Assembly (NCBI GenBank): GCA_018398815.1
Contig: CM031622.1
Location: 16,717,585-16,781,584 of the forward strand
From: Conus ventricosus
Lineage: Eukaryota; Mollusca; Gastropoda; Neogastropoda; Conidae
DNA: 64,000 nucleotides
Direction of reading: 5' to 3'
Shown here: positions 10,862-22,318 of the stretch, in pieces
Layout: each line of letters opens with the position of its first letter
Position numbering within the stretch: position 1 is the first letter of the stretch
The notes under the pieces: model-generated
Databases searched by the model: none
What the model was told of the DNA's origin: nothing
The model's input: the letters and a program-made list of their open reading frames with translations, nothing else
Translations under genes and position numbers: made by a program

Positions 10862-11530
10862 TCCAAATTGCCAACCCATTGAAGTGAGTGCGGACTATGA
10901 GGTAGGATTAAGTGAAATTTTGTTTATAACACGTATTGGGAATTTAGGAGACGTGGTGGATGGTTTGAGATTAGATTGGATGGCAACTCCGATCAAAAAA
11001 CATTACTCATTCCTGGAGGTCTGTACAAGTCTATGGGGTGGAAGAGATGAACAGTCAGATACGCCAAGCCAGTGGAAAAAAAGGAAACAGAATGAATCAA
11101 GGTGGTATATTCTCGGTCTCCGGGACCGTTTTACATTAAAGTGTACAAACGTGGTGGGGCCATAAAATTAGGAAAGAAACTACAGTAGATTTTAGTTTTG
11201 GAACGTGATAGCATTTTAGGAAGAGGCTGGCTCAAAAATACTCACCCCGTGCAACTTCATAAGACAGGAAGGATCTATATTTACTGCGATCTCGTCCATT
11301 CTAGACCCCTTTGGGCGATGTGGGTGGGGCCCTTGTTTAGAATCGTCCCTATTGGAGACCGCAAAGGGACGGGTTCACCACATCTTTGACAAACCCCAAA
11401 TACGTCCCTTAAGCCAATTTCAGTTTAACACAGTGGAGATCCTTTTTAACTAACGACACGGGCAATCCATTGTCATTTGGACGAGGGAAGACCATCGTTT
11501 ACGCTTCACTTTCGTCGCCGACGACCCGAT
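10862..11530 (+). pseudogene. Polinton minor capsid (penton-like) protein
   Basis: In the family a single jelly-roll protein closes the fivefold vertices. Seen here: SADYEVGLSEILF (10887-10925), GGLYKSMGW-like residues near 11020, the characteristic strand TGRIYIYCDLVHS (11263-11301) and RIVPIGDRKGTGSPHL (11341-11388). A last block in another frame near 11480-11530 reads FGRGKTIVTLHFRRR. Five or more frame changes. About 220 residues, close to family length. It sits upstream of the small basic protein and the major capsid gene, as expected for a virion block. Confidence 0.65.
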
Positions 11531-11559
11531 GACTATTGAGCAACTATGATCGTCCCTTT

Positions 11560-12030
11560 AGCCCAACTAAAAGCTATGAACAATATTACATTGATCAGGG
11601 GGGTCATGGCTTACCTGTGTTTGTGGGGGGTAAAAATTACCGAGGAAGAGGTCTGGGTAAATCTCTGGGAGCTTAGCAAGGGTCTTGTGCCTATGCTCAA
11701 ATCGGAGCCAAAAGCGTTCTTAAAAAGGGGGGGCCCAAAAAAGGTTTGCAGATTGCGCAGGACGTCATGTCGGGCAAAAATTAACTTCAGCCCTGAAACA
11801 AGAAGTAAAGAAGCCCGGGAAACGTATGTTGTCCCAGGCCTCCCCAAAGACTACTAGGAGGTACTGCACCACTACCGCCCCCTGGACAACCGCCCATAAA
11901 GTATAAATCAAGCGACATCGAGGGGACCGGGTAGAGTGGAAGGAAAAAAAAGAAGAAAGACTTCACCAGCTCCCGAAGGACATTTTTGGATAGTTTTTTT
12001 TTCGTCATTCTCTGATTCATCAAAAGTCCT
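11560..12030 (+). pseudogene. Small glycine- and lysine-rich capsid-associated protein
   Basis: Begins near 11570. The N-terminus has RGRGLGKSLGA in one frame (about 11642-11674) and continues with KQEVKKPGKRMLSQ, then a basic Pro/Ser-rich tail (KKRRKTSPAPEGHFW, 11945-11990). Gly-rich start, amphipathic middle and basic tail recall adenovirus-like minor capsid or membrane-active proteins. That comparison is by overall character and gene position, not by a clear motif. Several frame changes. Confidence 0.4.
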
Positions 12031-12050
12031 GTGAAGGTGCTGATAGCGGA

Positions 12051-13299
12051 ATGGATCTGTTTGCCGTTCCTTTTACACAAACGTCTGTTGAGCAGGGGGC
12101 TTTTGTAGAATACCACCCTTGTCTGCGTTGTCTCCTAACGCGCCCATCGATTTCATATTAGCGGAGGCACAGGGACTATCTGGATCTGAGCAACACCCCC
12201 CTTTCATCTCAAACCAAAGTAACCAAGTTGGATGGGACTAACCTGGACGCCGATACTAACGTTGCTCCTGTAAAACAACTGTTGCATAGTCTCTTCAGTC
12301 AGGTGATGTGTCTTTGAACAACGTGCTGATATCACCCGTGGAAAAAAACCTATGCCTACAGAGCCTATCTTGAGACGACGCTCAACTACGGGGAGGATGC
12401 GAAGTCTGGACCTCTTTTCCGGGGGCTGCTTTTTACCGGGACTCACCAGGGCATATGAACGACACTACTGGGACTGACAACAACGGTTTAGAATCCGACG
12501 CGGGTTGACCACCAGGAGCGCAGAAATTGACATGATAGGTCGACTGCACACTGACATTATGACCCAGATCGTTATCTCATTAACGGCGTAGATGTCAAAA
12601 TTAAATAACTCCCTCCAAAAGCGCCTTTAACCCAATGGCAGCGGACGGAGGGGGTGGTCAAACCTTCAAGTCCGTCATCACCCACGCGTCATTTTTTGTG
12701 AGGAAAGTGAAAACCCCGTCCGTCTTGGCCCTGGCTCACGAGAAGGCCCTTGAACGAGGAACTGCAAAAATATCCCATGAAGAAAGGAAAAATTAAGACT
12801 TTTGCTATTCCCAGGAAATTTAAGCACCTTTCCCAAGACAACCTGTTCCTCAGTCAGACGCCAACCAAGATCGTCATTGCTCTGGTGGACACAGAAGCGT
12901 TCAACGGAATCCTAACCAAAAACCCCTTTAACTTTCCCACTACAACCCGAACTTTTTGTGTCTGTATCTGAACGGAAAGCAGATCCGTCTAAGGGCCCCG
13001 ACTCCTGACTTTGAGCACAGGCAATATGTTCGAGCCTTTTTACAGCACCTGCTACCACTGGAAGACCCCCCGAGACGTGGTAATGGTATTTCCTACCGAG
13101 AGTACGACAGGGCTACACCATTTTTCGCTTTTGATCTTTGCCCAAGCCTGCTGGATGGAGGGCCAACAGTTTGAACTGATCCAGTCCGGAGCCCTGCGTC
13201 TGAGATGAAGTTTAGTCAGGCTTTGGCGCACCCCGTCATGTGTTGGGGTATGCAGACTGGGCTACATGGTGGAGATTGACCGTGCCCGTCAAGTCCCGA
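12051..13299 (+). pseudogene. Polinton major capsid protein (double jelly-roll type)
   Basis: The ATG at 12051 opens with MDLFAVPFTQTSVEQGAFVE before a frameshift. Recognisable blocks: GTNLDADTNVAPV (12234-12272), TRSAEIDMIGRLHTDIMTQ (about 12511-12567), TPTKIVIALVDTEAFNG (12858-12908), LFLSQ just before it, PDFEHRQYVRAF (13007-13042), and GYADW near 13243. Total span 416 codons, in the range of Polinton hexon-like capsid proteins that build a T-numbered icosahedral shell. At least eight frame changes, none restoring a long frame. Directly downstream lies the protease, as expected for a morphogenesis block. Confidence 0.75.
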
Positions 13300-13309
13300 A
13301 AGACTAAAA

Positions 13310-13778
13310 AAAAAAGAAAAAGCAGTCAGATCGCCTCTGTATTAGGGAAAAAGAGTCTCATGCCAGACGGACGTTCGGTGGTGTGTTTTCCCCGAAACAA
13401 ACTGCCTGATCCCACCCGTCGCCCTATTGGCTTTGTGATTAACACGGATCACAGTGAGGGACTGGTGAACATTTGGGGGGCCGTGTGGTTGGACCCGAAA
13501 AGGACATGCCGAATATTTTGACAGTTTCGATTTCCCCCAAGCCTTTACCCAGATATTTATTATTTTATTTTAAAGACATAGTTTGCATTATCATTTCAAC
13601 CCCAATGGATTCAAGAATGGACTTTGCCAACTTTTTATTACGTGCTTTATTTCCTGTTAAAAAAAAAAACAGAGGGAGTCATTTACGTCGTCTGCTGTCT
13701 CGCTTCATCCTCATCACCCGAGACAAAACGACAAAGAGTGATTTGGCAAGTGCGTTGGATGACGCGACGATAGACTGA
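13310..13778 (+). pseudogene. Adenovirus-type cysteine protease
   Basis: Cleaves capsid precursors in related viruses. Seen: a short N-terminal block (SLMPDGRSVVCFPRNKLPDP), RRPIGFVINTDHSEG (13417-13461), WGAVWLDPKR (13474-13503) with a candidate catalytic His codon (CAT, 13470-13472) just before it in a shifted frame, and YFDSFDFPP (about 13513-13539), the conserved acidic block. The C-terminal Cys region near 13620-13700 is scrambled by frameshifts next to an A-run. About 155 residues, slightly short. Confidence 0.65.
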
Positions 13779-13843
13779 GCAGTATAAAAAACCGACATCA
13801 CGACTTTCCCTCCATCATAGTGTTCACCCCTTTCCCTTTTATC

Positions 13844-14765
13844 ATGGAAGCGTGTTTGGACGAGTTGAATGACGTTATCAGCAAAATTAAAAACTCATTC
13901 AGAAAGCCTTGGTGGAACTGTTTGCTATCGAAGTGGGTCCCAAGTACAGAGCTGGTCACGAAAAAAGAATTTTGGGAAAGGGGCACTGCACAGATTGCTA
14001 CATTCAGAAGTGGGAGAGAGTTTGTGGATTAATTTGGATAGAGACGCCTTCCAAAGCCTGGAGTGTGGGACTAACGTGTATCCGACATTTCAAACTCCAT
14101 CAATTTCTGGCTTAAAAGCGGAGGCCTGGGAAAACACGGAAACGCTGCAGTTTCAAAAGAGCGTCATCCGTTACGTCGTTTACCAGCTGCGAGCCCGAGA
14201 TGAGATGATGAAAACTGATTGGTTTTGGAGCTGGTCAAAACCAAACGGATGAGACTGGTGAATGCGTATAAAAAAAAGAATGTTATCATTTTGGATACGT
14301 CAGTCGAAACATGAAGAGGTCGAAGGACAGTGTGATGTATCCTTTGGGGCAAAACCTCTTCGCTACAGTGAAAGCATTTCGCTGAGCCGTCAAGATACAC
14401 ATTTTTCAATACTACGCTCCTATCAACACTAAGGGGGGGCCGTTGGTGAAATCACAGAGAGGCGTTTCAATGGACTCAAGCAGTTTCAAAGGCTGATACA
14501 GAGTCACAAACGTTTTTGGGGAGCGCAGTCCAAGAACAGACTGTTCCTGATTACGTACCAAGCCTCCCAGTGGTGTTGACCTATGAGATGACAGTCGACT
14601 CTATGCGGACCCCGGGAGGGTACGTTGACCCCGCTTCCTCGCCCCCGTGTTTATTGGTGGGGATGCTACGCAGATGATGCAGCCACAGGGACCTTCCCTG
14701 AAAAAGAAAAGAATGCGAGGGGGCTCGCACCGTCAAGAATAATCCCACTCTGAACGCCTCTTAGG
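13844..14765 (+). pseudogene. Polinton unknown protein Y
   Basis: The ATG at 13844 gives MEACLDELNDVISKIKNSF and an acidic-aromatic protein follows across three frames: TELVTKKEFWERG, then FQSLECGTNVYPTFQTP (14053-14102) and IRYVVYQLRARDEM (14167-14208). From about 14390 the signal weakens; blocks such as RLIQSHKRFWGAQSKNRL (14492-14545) suggest the gene or a second one continues. I recognise no family. It is encoded on the same strand, after the protease and before the minisatellite. Confidence 0.4.
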
Positions 14766-14859
14766 ATGGCGCCATTGACAATGTTGTGTGAAATTTTTTG
14801 AATAAAATGTGTGGTGGAATCAGCCAAGAAAAAAAAAGTTGTTTATCAGTATTTTTGAA

Positions 14860-15460
14860 ATGTCACAACCATTGTTTTTTTTTTCCTGAGGGTTTTAAAT
14901 GTCTTTCATAACCTCGTGTCATCCGTTCATTTTTTTTTGGTCCCCCGGGCCTATTTTTTTTTCCCCTGAGGCTTTACTGGTTAATGGCCTTTATAATCGT
15001 GACAAAACCCTTTTTTTTTAAATCGTCAAGTGTAGCCACCCGGGGCTATCATTTTTTAAATGTCTTTCATTATCTTGTGACACTCCTGTTTTTTGTTAAA
15101 AGCGATGAAGTGTACCTACCCGGGGCTATCATTTTTTGTTTTTTTCCTGAGGCTTTACTGGGTTAATGTTGTCCATAACCTTGTGACACTCCCTTGTTGT
15201 GGTTTTTTAAATCGATGAAGTGTACCCACCCGGGGGCTTTTAATTTTTTCCTGAGGGTTACTGGGTTAATGTCGTCCATAACCTCGTGACACTCCCCTTT
15301 TTTTGTTTTTGTGTACCCACCCGGGGCTTCATTTTTTTTCTGGTTAACTGTGTTAATGTCTTCCATAACCTTGTGATACTCCCCCTTTTTTTTTAAAAAC
15401 GGTTAAGGTACCCCCCCGGGGCTATCATTTTTTAAACTGGGTAAATGCTGTTATTTCACA
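14860..15460. repeat. Minisatellite of about 80-105 bp units inside the Polinton
   Basis: About six imperfect copies of a unit containing ACCCACCCGGGGCTATC, TTTACTGGGTTAATG, CCATAACCTTGTGACACTCC and long T-runs. The CCCGGGG core recurs at about 14944, 15040, 15122, 15229, 15319 and 15415. Copies differ mainly in T-run length. No coding content. Confidence 0.8.
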
Positions 15461-15589
15461 ACCATTTTGGCAATCCCAACATGGAGTTTTTTGTTTTTGT
15501 TTTTTGGGTTTTCTTCCTCTATGTGTAACTCGGTTAATGTACGATCTGTCATAACATTAACCAATCCCCAAAAGATTTTTTTTTAGGTT

Positions 15590-16070
15590 AAAGTGAAGCT
15601 CATAAACCTTAAATTGGTTAATTTGACCCTCAGGGAAAACTCGCTTAAGGAACGTGTGCAGATACCCTCTATAAAAGGGGTAACATTATCCTGTTTGCCA
15701 GTGCTTTTCCCAGCATCACTACCTGCCCAGAAAAGACCTCTCTCTACCCAGTGTACAACTCTAGCTCTCGCAAAAAAAAAAAAAAAAAAAAAAAAGGGAA
15801 CTACCCTGGCCTCCACAGTTACCCTAAGAAACGTGAAAAATTGCTTCAAATCGGAGGTCGGGGGATCTTTGTCTCCTGCTCTAGATGGATGGGGGCCTCC
15901 GGGTTCACATCCGTCGCTATGCAAGAGCCCAAAAATGAGGATGAAGGGGAAAAGAAAAACACCGACGACCTCTTTCCTACCAAGACCGGGAATCGCGCTA
16001 ACTCTTGACGAATTTCGCCAACATTTCGCCTGGAAAAGGGCATAAAAGAAATGAAGAAGAGGAAGAACCC
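15590..16070 (+). pseudogene. Unknown coding-like segment before the LTR insertion
   Basis: Open in two overlapping + frames, with blocks such as TTLASTVTLRNVKNCFKSEV (about 15800-15859) and TLDEFRQHFAWKRA (16001-16042), and a lysine-rich end (KEMKKRKN). A run of about 23 A at 15772-15795 sits in the middle and causes a frame uncertainty. It stops where the LTR begins, so its 3' part should lie beyond 24093. Function unknown. Confidence 0.3.
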
Positions 16071-16701
16071 TGTCAACCTCAGGGGGATTCAGTGGAGGAA
16101 GGACTAGCGCACAGCCCAAACACACTCACAGCTTGCTTACAATCTCATTCATATATCATGCATTCGTCACATCAAACCCCTAGTAAAGTCTATAACTTTC
16201 TACACATGATCATAGAACCAAACATCAATGCATATGGAGTCAAACAAAATAAAACATTCTCTCTTTCCTTGAACTTCACAAAACCATTTATCTAAATCAT
16301 CTTAACAAACCCCGGGTATAAATAGATTTCTACTTTACCTGGCCAGGTGATCTTAAACTATTCACGAATCACTGTCTTTCCTTTTCTTCTTTTCTTTTTC
16401 TTTTCTTTTCAACTGTCACTTTCACAAACCCCTTCACGACACAACTGCTGGCACTGGTCAGGTTGGACCGCCGGCACTGGTCAGGTTGGACTGCTGGCAC
16501 TGGTCAGGTTAGACCGCTGGCGTTTGGGTCAGGTTGGACTGCTGATGAAAGTGGCGCGGCCAGGTATGAGGTCGAACCCCGGTTCAGATCGGACAGTGGC
16601 TATCAGACATCGATCTGTTCTCCTTTCTTTCTTCCTGCATTAAACGCATTGCACTCTCCCCTCTTCTCTTCTAGTCTGCTCTATCAAATGGACATGGTTG
16701 C

Positions 16702-16734
<33 letters not shown>

Positions 16735-17435
16735 CTCTTCATCAGTTAGCAACTCTCTCTCTCCACATTCTCTCCTTAGTCCTCCCTCTGCAGACCTTCA
16801 ATGGTGCTAATGCTACAGCTGGGTTTCTTCACTCCTCCTCTCATCTCTCTGCCCTTCTCTCGTCAGAGCCTACACCCAGAACCTCTTCCTCTCTCTCTTG
16901 TCCGTCTTTCTGTTCGTTCTTCTCGTTTTTACTCACGCATTCCTCTCTTATCCTAAAAACCCATCCGTCAAAGGGCGAGTACCATTGGTCAGTATTTTCC
17001 CGCCTTATACTTGAGGTTGCCTCCCCCTCATTTCATTGGTTTATGTAAATCATGACAGTCACACCCTACCTGCCTTGCTCTCTGTGGTGGTCAATGGTCG
17101 TTTAATTAATTAGCTAGATTTCACCCCCACTACACAGTACCTTCCCCCTCTCCCTTTCCAGCGATGTCCGGCTTAATTGTGGGCACTGGTCCTACAATTG
17201 GGCTGGATAGTCTGGCCCAGGCGCCGAGATCCGTCTGGGCAGACATCAAGGCGTCGGTCAAGCTACTTAGTCTGTCCGGGCTGACCGTACCGTCTCCGTG
17301 GGCCTCTCCGCTTGTTTAATGGCTGGACCCGACACATGAGGCCGTCTGCCTGGCGCCTAGAATATTTGAGTTGGAGCTTATGCCCCAAACAAACGGTGGT
17401 GACTGACCACGAAATTCGGTCTTCTATTTTGTCCG
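16071..17435 (-). repeat. 3' LTR (left copy)
   Basis: Starts TGTCAACCTC and aligns along its length with 22721-24093. Its last common bases are CTATTTTGTCC; the terminal TGACA seen in the other copy has diverged to GGGGAAAA. It contains the 23-bp tandem units at 16443-16545 and two pyrimidine-rich stretches (16376-16420, 16690-16740). Confidence 0.85.
16443..16545. repeat. 23-bp tandem repeat within the LTR
   Basis: Four units close to CTGGCACTGGTCAGGTTGGA plus three or four further bases. The same block occurs in the other LTR at about 23107-23200, so it was part of the element before insertion. Confidence 0.85.
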
Positions 17436-17969
17436 GGGAAAATTTTTCCCCCTTGCAAAAGACTAATGCTCCGCATTGTCTCAAAACAACGGTACAAAAA
17501 GACAACAACTGAATTTGCTGACACCCAGCTATACGTGCAAAGTTTTGCAAAATAATTTACAACAAACGGTTTGCAAATTATAAGATATATCAGTAGGGGA
17601 ATACCACCCCATGATTTTATCATTGACTGCGCTCTTGCGTTATTTCAACTCATTTTATAACAACCTCTGTGCGCACCTATGCAATCCCCCTACCTGCGGA
17701 TTTGCCACATCTCCTTTTCACAGCTATTATGAAAAGCACAATCAAATATGACAACGATCCATGACCCTCACTGAGGAATCTCCATCCTCATCATTGCAAA
17801 CAGTGCATTACTACACAAGCGACTGTATGCTCCAAACATGACTACATTTACATAAAAAGTCTCAGGGAAGAAAATAATGAACTATAGCCAAATGGGAATG
17901 AACCCATATCCAATCAACATAACCGTAATCAAAAACATATATCAACAAAGTAGCTATGCACCCCCGGGA

Positions 17970-18560
17970 TATGACTGACTTCCTTGAGTTGCAGCGTGCT
18001 AGACTTAAATAGTCAGCTCCTACATTCTGTCGACGGGAATGTACTGAACTCGATACCTGTAGGGCTGCATGCCTCCCCAACGCAGAACCTGCTGTTTTTC
18101 AGCTGTGCCTCCTGCAGGAATTTGAGGGGTTTTGATGATCAGTCTCTATCACGAACTCTTTCCCATACAAGTATTTGTGAAATTTCTGCACGGCCCACAC
18201 AAGGGCCCCAAACCTCCTTCTCCACCGTTGCGTACCCTTCTTCACACTTCGTCAGCTTCCCTGCTAGCATATTTCACAGGAAACTCGCCCCCTTCGTGCT
18301 CCTGCAACAATACTGCACCTACTCCCCCGCCTGATGCATCTGTCCGCAACAAAAAGGTTTTTGACATATCCGGGAAGCTTCAAGATGGGACGGGAACCTA
18401 GTCTTTCCAGCACCGTCTGCAGTGCTTGCTCTCCAGCGTCTGACCACTCGACCACTGCCGGTTTCCCTGCCTTGACCAAATCACTGAGAGGACTCGTGAT
18501 TGCTGCGAAATTTGGTACAAACCTCCTGTAGAAACCAAAAAAACCTAGCAGACTCCTGAC
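17970..18560 (-). pseudogene. Gmr1-like RNase H and RT C-terminal connection
   Basis: Minus strand, after the RT. The connection has SLLGFFGFYRRFVPNFA-like residues (about 18500-18550) and DLVKAGKPAVVEWSDAGEQA (18410-18479). RNase H then follows in fragments, ending with QYIPVDR-type residues and NVGADYLSLARCN (about 17990-18032), the usual end of Gypsy RNase H. No integrase follows before the LTR at 17435; the intervening 500 bp show no coding similarity. Confidence 0.65.
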
Positions 18561-18639
18561 TTCTGTTTTGGTCTTTGGTCTCTCTGAATTTCATCATCTT
18601 CTCCACCTTTCCCTTTTCTGGCTGCTTTGTGTCGCCTCT

Positions 18640-19330
18640 GACAACAAACCTAGGAACTCCAGGCTTGGAAAACCAATCTGGCACTTTGTTGGTCTGGCTG
18701 TGAGATTGGCTCGTCTCAACCTCTCAAAAAACTGCTCCTAGCTGCCTCATAGCTCTCCCATGTCTCAGATGCTATCAGAATGTCATCCATGAAATTCACT
18801 ACACCCTCCAAACCCGTCAATAACTTCCTCATTATCCGAGAGAAAACTGCAGGTGCGTTGACCATACCAAAGGGAGTACTCGCCACTGGTATAGCCCCAT
18901 GGGAGTGGAGAATGCTGTGACTTCCTTTGAGTCCTCACTCAAGGCTATCTGCAATAACCCTTGCTCAGATCTATTCTGGTGAAATATTTGCTCTTGCTTG
19001 GCGACCTGAGCGAAGAGGCCCCCACGTTCGGTAGACTTCTGCATCGACTTTGGTGACACTGTTCAGACGTCTAAAAGTCAACACAGAATCGATGCTCACC
19101 TGACTTTTTCCTCACTAAGACGACGGGTGCACTATACGATGATTTGGACGGTTCGATCACCCCAAGGTCCAACATCTTTTCCACCTCCCCTCGATCACTC
19201 GTTGGTGGCATACGGGATCGGGTAGGGGTTTCACATGTACGGGTTTTTTGCGATGTTAACTCCACCGTACAGGTCTCTAGAGTTGTCCTGCCGGGTTTTA
19301 CATCAGGGACGCCCTATACTGTTCTGGGAG
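18640..19330 (-). pseudogene. Gypsy-type reverse transcriptase
   Basis: The core is clear: VEKMLDLGVIEPSKSSYSAP (about 19118-19177) followed by VVLVRKKSGEHRFCVDF, the typical N-terminal RT block. LQIALSEDSKEVTAFSTPMG follows (about 18885-18960). The catalytic FMDDIL motif is intact at 18777-18793 on the minus strand. A frameshift lies between the first block and the second, near 19060, and others follow. cDNA synthesis from element RNA is the family role. Confidence 0.8.
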
Positions 19331-19486
19331 CCCCCTAACTTCCTCCTGTCTCCTACCGTCTAGCCTTCATACAGTGACACATCCCTGTATGACTTTTTCC
19401 CCGGGAAACTCAGCAACAAAATCTCCCCTTCTTCTGCTGGTCTCCTTCACCTCCATCAATGATTGCTGCTGGCCTATGTGCTGATC

Positions 19487-20670
19487 TCACGCTGAATATA
19501 TTTGCGGAGCAAATTCGCATGGAAAAGTTTTGATTTTCCCATTCACATAAATTCGGTAGTCCTGATCTACCTTTTCAATGATGGTGAATGGTCCTTTCCA
19601 ATGCATCAGCAGCTTGTTGTGATCCGTGGGAAGCAGTAACAGGACTTGATCTCCCACCTTTAGGAATTGCTTCCTCACCTTCCTGTCATATTGCTTCTTC
19701 TGAACGACCCTAGCCTCCTGCAAACTCTCCCTTGCGACCTTACATTCTCCTCTAGCCTATTGCGTAAGTCCACCACATACTGATAGTGGTTTTGACCTTT
19801 TTCTGACTCCTTTTTCTCCGGACCACAGCTCTTTGAGAATACACACTGGTCCCCTGACTGTCCGCCCTAACAGCAGCTCAAATGGCGAAAAGCCTGTGCT
19901 CTCCTGAGGGGCTTCCTGTAGGCGAACAGTGCCGCTGGAATGTAGCGGTCCCAATCTGCTGGCCTTTCCCCACAGAGCTTCTTTAAGATGCCCCTTTAGC
20001 ACACCATTGAATCTTTCCACCAGCCATTGCATTGTGGATGGTATGGGTAGTGAAAGCTGTGTGATCCCTACAGCCTGTTGACCTCCCTCATCACGCCTGA
20101 GGTGAACTGTGACCCTCTGTCACTGAGAATTTGTGACGGCCACCCACGCGAGAAAAGATATCTACCAGCCCCTTTAGCGACCTTTTTGCGTATCTACGCC
20201 TTTCAATGCGACTGCTTCTGGGTATCTGGTCGCGTAGTCCACGAGCGTCAACACATACTGTGCCCACCTTTGGAACAGGGCGCGATTGGGCCAATCAGAT
20301 CAACAGCCATCTCCTGAACGGGTGTCAATTAGAGGGGATGTTTAAGAGGCGCCTTCCTCTTACCCCTCTTGTGGCTGACCTTTGACACACTTTACATGAC
20401 ATGCAGAACCGCTTACGTCTGCCATTGCTCCTGGCCAGTGAAAGGGCATCAAAGATTCGGTCAGCTGTTTTGCTGTGCCGAGATGACCCGCCATGAGGCG
20501 ACTCGTGACCCACTGACATGACAGTGTCACGATAACATGTGGTACCTCTAACTGAGTTGTCACCTTACCCGTCTTCCCCTTGGTAAACACTTGGTACAAC
20601 AACCCGCCTTTCACAAGAAATTCTGTCTCACCTCCTCTAACCACCTGTTTCTCTCCACCTCTTGCCAAAT
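19487..20670 (-). pseudogene. Gypsy-class integrase placed upstream of RT
   Basis: Order along the minus strand: zinc-binding HHCC domain (TSRLMAGHLGTAKQL, then HVKCVK or CMSCKVCQRS in adjacent frames, 20360-20530); catalytic core entry VDLIGPIAPCSKGGH (about 20265-20310); a degenerate central part near 20100-20200; VERFNGVLKGHLKEALWG (about 19970-20025) and STGFSPFELLLGRTVRGP (about 19850-19905); and a C-terminal domain with KVGDQVLLLLPTDHNKLL (19600-19660) and HWKGPFTIIEKVDQDYRIYV. Because it ends about 150 bases before the RT, the domain order is integrase then RT. Confidence 0.8.
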
Positions 20671-20859
20671 CCCAAGACTTTATGAGCGAAGGGTCTTGTT
20701 CCTGCGCTGCCCTAAACCATCAGGCGACACATCTATGCTGACTTCCTTGCTGGAACGACTAACGGTTTATCAACCTTTTCCTCCTTCTTGCTCCGTTTTT
20801 GAACTGCTGCCCTGTAGCAGTCAACAACTCAGGATCCCCTGGAAACCCTTGCACCTGGG

Positions 20860-21112
20860 AATATTTCCAATGATCAAATCATGAAGGGGGTTTTTCCCCT
20901 CACCAGCGCAGACACTCGCCTGAGAAGTAAGGGGTACGTACTTCTATCTTAGCAACTGGAAACTCCCTCACTTTCCATCGATTAGAGTACAGGTCTGGAT
21001 TTGCCCTGTCAAATCCCCTTTCTCGACCAGCGTTGTTCGTACCACACCACATGAACAACCAGTGTCTCGTAACACTTTCACCCTCTGCTGGCCGATCCAC
21101 CCCTTTTTCCAC
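20860..21112 (-). pseudogene. Probable retropepsin-type aspartic protease
   Basis: Between gag and integrase. A minus-strand block with REFPVAKIEVRTPYFSGECL (about 20908-20967) follows a region near 21030-21080 where a DTGCS-like active-site triplet can be read in a shifted frame. Length of about 85 codons fits. The call rests mainly on position and that motif. Confidence 0.5.
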
Positions 21113-21129
21113 TGGTAATGATCCACTTT

Positions 21130-22318
21130 AGCCTAGTGCCCTCCATCCCTGACTGACTGCTGTCCAGTGCTAGCCATAGGCTGCACTCTACCCTCTTTAG
21201 ATTGGACCCTTTTGGTTCCACTGCAGGGCGTTTCCCCCGGCGACCCCTTATCCACCTCTTGCGGCTGCTGCCTTCTGGAAAACCCCATGCGACAATCCCT
21301 CGCCACATGCCCTTCTTGTGACAAAAGAAACACCTATTGTCCCTTTGTCCTCCTTTCTGCCCCACCACTGGGTTTGCAAGACTTTGCAGGAAACTCCCCT
21401 AGTCTCCTTGCCCCTCTTCTCACCTGTGCCTGGCACCCGTTTCTCCTGCACCTTAGTGCTCAAACGTGCCTCCCTATACACCTCTGGCTAACTTCAGCAA
21501 CTCTCCGCTGTCTCGGCTGTCTCTCTTTCAAATGTATAGTTAACTCTGGACTGCAACCTGACAAAAACTGTTTTTCATAACCAGCTCTTTCAATTCAGCG
21601 AACTCCTTTCTCGTACCCACTCAACTCTAACCATTTATCAAAATAGTGATCTAAACGTGCACCAAACTGAGTGTACGTTTCACCTGCTTTTTAGTCTAGC
21701 TGACGAAATTTCTTTCTTAATCCCTCCTCTGTGAGGGCAAATCCCTTCATCAAAGACTCCTTTATAGCCCAAAATCGGATTGTTGGTCTGCTGGTAAACG
21801 CCGTGAAAATCTGTAATGCTTTACCCGTCAATAGCGCTGACAAAGTGACTGCCCACTCTTCTGAGAGCCAAACCCCGACTGGTAGCAAACGTTTCAAAAC
21901 GACTGATGTATGCATCAATCGAATCTGTTCCCTTTAGAGAATTTTGGCAACTTTGGTCGGGGGCATAACTACGCACAGGGTCACTGGAAACTGAATACCA
22001 TCATCGGTGGTCTTTCCCCCTGTATTCTCACTCTCTCTAACTCTAATTGAATCCTTAATCTTTCTGTTTCCTGCGTGTCCCTTAGTCTTTCTGTTTCCTG
22101 CGTTTCGTTAGCCTGATTACTGTTAGCCTGAATCCTTAAACTTTCTGTTTCCTGCTCTGCTATTTCTACTGCGACACGGCGTCTTTCCCCTCGCTCATCT
22201 CTTTTTCCCTCTTTTGTTGGGTTTCAACGAATGCTCGCAACTCTTCTCCCGAGTAGCCTAAATCACGAGCAATGCTCACAAGTTGTTCAATAGGGGTGTT
22301 CTTTTCTTCCGCATCATA
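21130..22318 (-). pseudogene. Gmr1-like gag with SCAN-like capsid segment and zinc knuckle
   Basis: Gag packages element RNA. The capsid part has ESLMKGFALTEEGLRKKFRQLD (split here: ESLMKGFAL, EEGLRKKFRQLD; about 21691-21760), then GETYTQFGARLDHYFDKWLE (about 21625-21684) and FLSGCSPELTIHLKERQ (about 21510-21560). The latter two resemble the C-terminal capsid fold from which vertebrate SCAN domains are thought to derive. A zinc knuckle (C-X2-C-X4-H-X4-C) lies near 21275-21330, spread over two frames (CFFCHKKG and GHVARDC). A glutamate-rich N-terminal part reaches 22318. Multiple frameshifts. Confidence 0.65.

Noticed and set aside
14860..15460. CRISPR-like array
   Set aside because: Units are tandem and imperfect with no unique spacers of fixed length, and the host is a eukaryote.
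16376..16740. Polypyrimidine stretches as intron 3' ends of a host gene
   Set aside because: Both lie in the LTR and recur in the other LTR copy.
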